A stretch of DNA of 64,000 nucleotides from Mariniphaga sp041684965. GTDB lineage: Bacteria > Bacteroidota > Bacteroidia > Bacteroidales > Prolixibacteraceae. Of this stretch, positions 61,646 to 64,000 are shown one piece after another. The stretch is taken from contig JAWLGR010000002.1 of assembly GCA_041684965.1 (NCBI GenBank), forward strand, positions 186,001 to 250,000, given 5' to 3'. Both the position numbers and the translations under genes were made by a program. Below the pieces are notes generated by a model, which saw only the letters and a program-made list of their open reading frames with translations, was not told where the DNA came from and did no database searches. Numbering within the stretch: the first letter of the stretch is position 1; every line of letters begins with the position of its first letter.

Positions 61646-63043
61646 ATGCGTGTTAATTTTGTCCTGTTTATTTTTCTTTTTACTGTATTTTCCCCGGCTT
61701 TATCTCAGATAAAACCAGTAACATGGAACAATCAGTCAGGTAAAGATTTGAAATTAAGAGTATCAGATAATGGCAGGTATCTGGTTTATAGTGATGGTAC
61801 ACCATTTTTTTGGTTAGGCGATACTGCATGGGAATTATTTCACCGGTTAACCCGTGAAGAAGCGGATATTTACCTTGAAGACCGTGCCAATAAAGGGTTT
61901 ACTGTTATTCAGGCTGTTGTATTGGCAGAATTGGAAGGAGAAACCCGGCCAAATGCTTACGGGAAATTGCCTTTAAACGAAAAAGATCCGTCACAGCCTA
62001 ATGAAGATTATTTTAAACAGGTTGATTACATTGTTGATAAAGCCGCTTCGCTGGGTATGTTTATTGGAATGCTCCCCTCATGGGGAAATTATTGGAAAAC
62101 CAATCCTGATAATGACAGACGGTTATTTACCCGTGAGACAGCCCGGATCTATGGAGAATTCCTGGGAAAGCGGTACAGTGGGAAACCAATTATCTGGATT
62201 CTTGGGGGAGATAATAATCCGGAGAATAAGGAAGAATATGAAATAATAGAAGCTTTAGCATTGGGGCTTCGGGCACATGGTAACAGTTCACAGCTAATGA
62301 CCTTTCATCCGAGGGGGCCGGGCCGTTCATCCGATTATTTTCATAACGCTGTTTGGCTTGATTTTAATATGTTTCAATCATCACATGCTGCAAAGGGATT
62401 TGACAATGGAATTTTTGCTGAACTCGATCGTAAACTGACGCCAGTAAAACCTACAATAGATGGTGAACCCCGGTATGAACAAATTATAACAGGCTTTTAT
62501 CACCAGGGAGCCCATCCAATGAACAGGTTTACAAATTATGATACCCGGACTGCTGCATACTGGTCTCTGTTAGCCGGATCATTTGGTCATACATACGGGA
62601 ATAATAATATTTGGCAAATGTGGCGAAACGGAGAACAAAATGTTGTTGGTGCTGATATCCCATGGTATGAGGCGATTCATCATCCGGGTTCATATGAAAT
62701 GATGCATCTTCGTAAACTTTTTGAATCGGTAAGCTGGGAGAAATTGACTCCTTCCCAGGAATTGATTATCGATGGTCCGGTTGATGGAACATCGAAAGTT
62801 AGAGTAGCAATTGCTTCTGATAAATCTTTTCTTATGGCTTATTCCGCTAAAGGGGAACCATTTACTCTAAATTTAGATTCCCTGTCTTCAAATCATCTTT
62901 CTGAGTCATGGTTTGACCCAAGGTATGGAAACCGTTTTATTTTTCGAAAAGGAATTACAAAGTCAATTAAAACTTTTACATCTCCTACCTCAGGAGAGGG
63001 TAACGATTGGATTCTTATAATTGAAACAGAAAAACGCTACTAG
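61646..63043 (+). CDS. GH140-like (DUF4038) secreted glycosidase
   Basis: A 465-residue exported protein with signal VLFIFLFTVFSPALSQ (cleavage near residue 20). The TIM-barrel DUF4038 domain begins with LRVSDNGRYLVYSDGTPFFWLGDTAWELFHRL and has QAVVLAELEG, FIGMLPSWGNYW, IIWILGGDNNPEN and TIDGEPRYEQI, with the catalytic acidic residues of the family most likely in GGDN and GEP. HTYGNNNIWQM follows. A C-terminal Ig-like/putative collagen-binding domain (about 380-465) ends it. GH140 enzymes cleave the apiose linkage in pectic rhamnogalacturonan II; related DUF4038 proteins act on other plant glycans. It stands divergent from the LacI gene and probably belongs to its regulon. Confidence 0.85.
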   Translation: MRVNFVLFIFLFTVFSPALSQIKPVTWNNQSGKDLKLRVSDNGRYLVYSDGTPFFWLGDTAWELFHRLTREEADIYLEDRANKGFTVIQAVVLAELEGETRPNAYGKLPLNEKDPSQPNEDYFKQVDYIVDKAASLGMFIGMLPSWGNYWKTNPDNDRRLFTRETARIYGEFLGKRYSGKPIIWILGGDNNPENKEEYEIIEALALGLRAHGNSSQLMTFHPRGPGRSSDYFHNAVWLDFNMFQSSHAAKGFDNGIFAELDRKLTPVKPTIDGEPRYEQIITGFYHQGAHPMNRFTNYDTRTAAYWSLLAGSFGHTYGNNNIWQMWRNGEQNVVGADIPWYEAIHHPGSYEMMHLRKLFESVSWEKLTPSQELIIDGPVDGTSKVRVAIASDKSFLMAYSAKGEPFTLNLDSLSSNHLSESWFDPRYGNRFIFRKGITKSIKTFTSPTSGEGNDWILIIETEKRY

Positions 63044-63593
63044 CAATTTTTGATTTTTCTTTTGTTTTGGTAAAATATTTTTTGAAAGAAATAACTTCCG
63101 ACAGAAAAACGGATTCTTTTTCTATCCAAATAATTTTGCTGTCTGTCGTTTGGCAAATGAATTCCATCAAAAGGAAAAATCATTCTAAAACATTCATTTA
63201 ATTCTGCTTTTCAGGAGAATTTAAAAATGCCTTCTTTAAATAGGACTTTTTATCCTGAAAAAATGCGAATCATCCAGGCCTTAACAGTTAAATCTATTAT
63301 TTAGCCTGATAATTTTTCGATTGGTAAATTTTGGAAAAGGGGCTAAAACAAATTGGAACTGGCTGCTGTTTCTAATTTGAAAGATTTGATTGCTGAACAG
63401 GCCTCCCTAATAATTTGTTAAGTAAATAAAGAAACTAACTGATCAAAAGAAATCGATGTCAATAATGACATTTCCAATGACCAGTTTGTACGTTTAGAGT
63501 TTAAAAATAAATGCTGAATTTAAATATTTTATTCATCAATTAATTCGGTTATAAAATGATGAACAAATGTTATCTCTTGCCAAATTACAAGTT
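63044..63593. other. Intergenic region before the DUF11 gene
   Basis: About 550 AT-rich bases with no supported gene. A loose inverted pair (cgacag near 63100 and ctgtcg near 63145) follows the GH140 gene but lacks a proper stem and T-run, so no terminator is called. Confidence 0.4.
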
Positions 63594-63629
63594 ATGAATG
63601 CCTGTTCACTCAACAATTTTACAAATAAA

Positions 63630-64000
63630 ATGCGTATTCATTTTTATAATATTTTGCCTGGATTGATGCTTTTCATCTGTATGATGTGTATTCAGTCATT
63701 ATTGTCAAATAATTCTATTGATGCTGATATTCCGTATGATTTTTTTTCGAAAAATAAATATAAGTTTTTTTCGAAAAATGAATCAATTAAAATTCTCAAT
63801 ACGGATTCAGAAATTGATTTGAATTTTAATGAGCATCTTATTGTCAGTAAAACTGCTTCTCCCATGATATATAATAAGGTTGGGACTGAAGTAAGTTATC
63901 GTATTGTTGTTGAAAATGCCGGCAGTACCGTCCTTAAAGATATTGTAGTAACAGACCCTCTGATAAAGCTTGAGTATACAATAGACCGTCTTGTGAGGAA
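63630..64000 (+). CDS. Exported DUF11-repeat surface protein, N-terminal part
   Basis: Runs off the right edge without a stop. The ATG at 63630 gives a signal-like start RIHFYNILPGLMLFICMMCIQ; an in-frame ATG at 63594 would add twelve polar residues. After a low-complexity region with two FFSKN units, the frame reads LIVSKTASPMIYNKVGTEVS, YRIVVENAGSTVLKDIVVTD and PL, the signature of DUF11 (conserved repeat domain B; an Ig-like fold). Such proteins are long surface or secreted adhesion-like proteins of Bacteroidota, often with C-terminal type IX sorting domains. Only the first repeat is visible, so the rest cannot be judged. Confidence 0.75.
   Translation, partial: MRIHFYNILPGLMLFICMMCIQSLLSNNSIDADIPYDFFSKNKYKFFSKNESIKILNTDSEIDLNFNEHLIVSKTASPMIYNKVGTEVSYRIVVENAGSTVLKDIVVTDPLIKLEYTIDRLVR

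Noticed and set aside
1..64000. tRNA, rRNA, CRISPR arrays, prophage or intact insertion sequences
   Set aside because: None was seen on either strand; regular spaced repeats, transposase motifs and tRNA-like cloverleafs were looked for and not found.

Overview
The window reads as a chromosomal stretch of a low-GC member of the Bacteroidota, probably Bacteroidales/Marinilabiliales. The evidence is the roughly 1,100-residue SecA, the short AMP nucleosidase next to holA and an HsdR-N-like nuclease, DUF4252 and DUF11 proteins, a Tat-exported Gfo/Idh/MocA enzyme, scarce Shine-Dalgarno sequences, and several -7/-33 promoters of the TTTG-N19-TAnnTTTG kind. No rRNA, tRNA, CRISPR array, prophage or intact insertion sequence was seen.

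Layout. 1-6 kb: a cut-off TPR protein, a four-PAS histidine kinase, class I fumarase, a BrnT/BrnA toxin-antitoxin pair, and a decayed tail of a second fumarase. 6-14 kb: a VOC protein, a DUF6544-like protein, then the housekeeping run amn-holA-rhomboid, the divergent nuclease-like gene, a GNAT acetyltransferase, a large GT2 fusion protein and recR. 14-19.7 kb: a Tat-exported oxidoreductase, a gap holding a perfect 30-bp inverted repeat, the malic enzyme-phosphotransacetylase fusion, a DUF486 protein and an SRPBCC protein. 19.7-26.3 kb: a GH15 glucoamylase/trehalase divergent from an OtsA-OtsB fusion, and an MBOAT/SGNH-like pair for O-acylation. 27-38 kb: secA-lgt, slyD, aroC-DUF134, msrB, dipeptide epimerase, a TruC-like pseudouridine synthase and a DUF4252 lipoprotein. 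38-42 kb: a PIF1-like helicase, an ATP-cone nuclease, a lone receiver protein and the relic of its likely partner kinase. 43-51 kb: a tight glgE-treS/mak-glgB-Nudix operon. 51-56.6 kb: gnd, pdxB, a Gfo/Idh oxidoreductase and a LarA-like racemase. 56.8-63 kb: a sugar-acid cluster of KDG kinase, a Gfo/Idh gene broken by a stop codon, a mannonate-type SDR and a LacI regulator, divergent from a GH140-like glycosidase. The right edge cuts a DUF11 surface protein.

Two metabolic themes stand out. The first is a complete route from glucose-6-phosphate and UDP-glucose to branched alpha-glucan through trehalose (OtsAB, TreS-maltokinase, GlgE, GlgB), with a GH15 enzyme for turnover. The second is a LacI-controlled uronate/pectin-type locus with signs of decay: a nonsense codon in the oxidoreductase and no normal start codon for the regulator's DNA-binding domain. 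Gene relics (fumarase tail, histidine kinase ATPase domain, Gfo/Idh) show ongoing gene loss.
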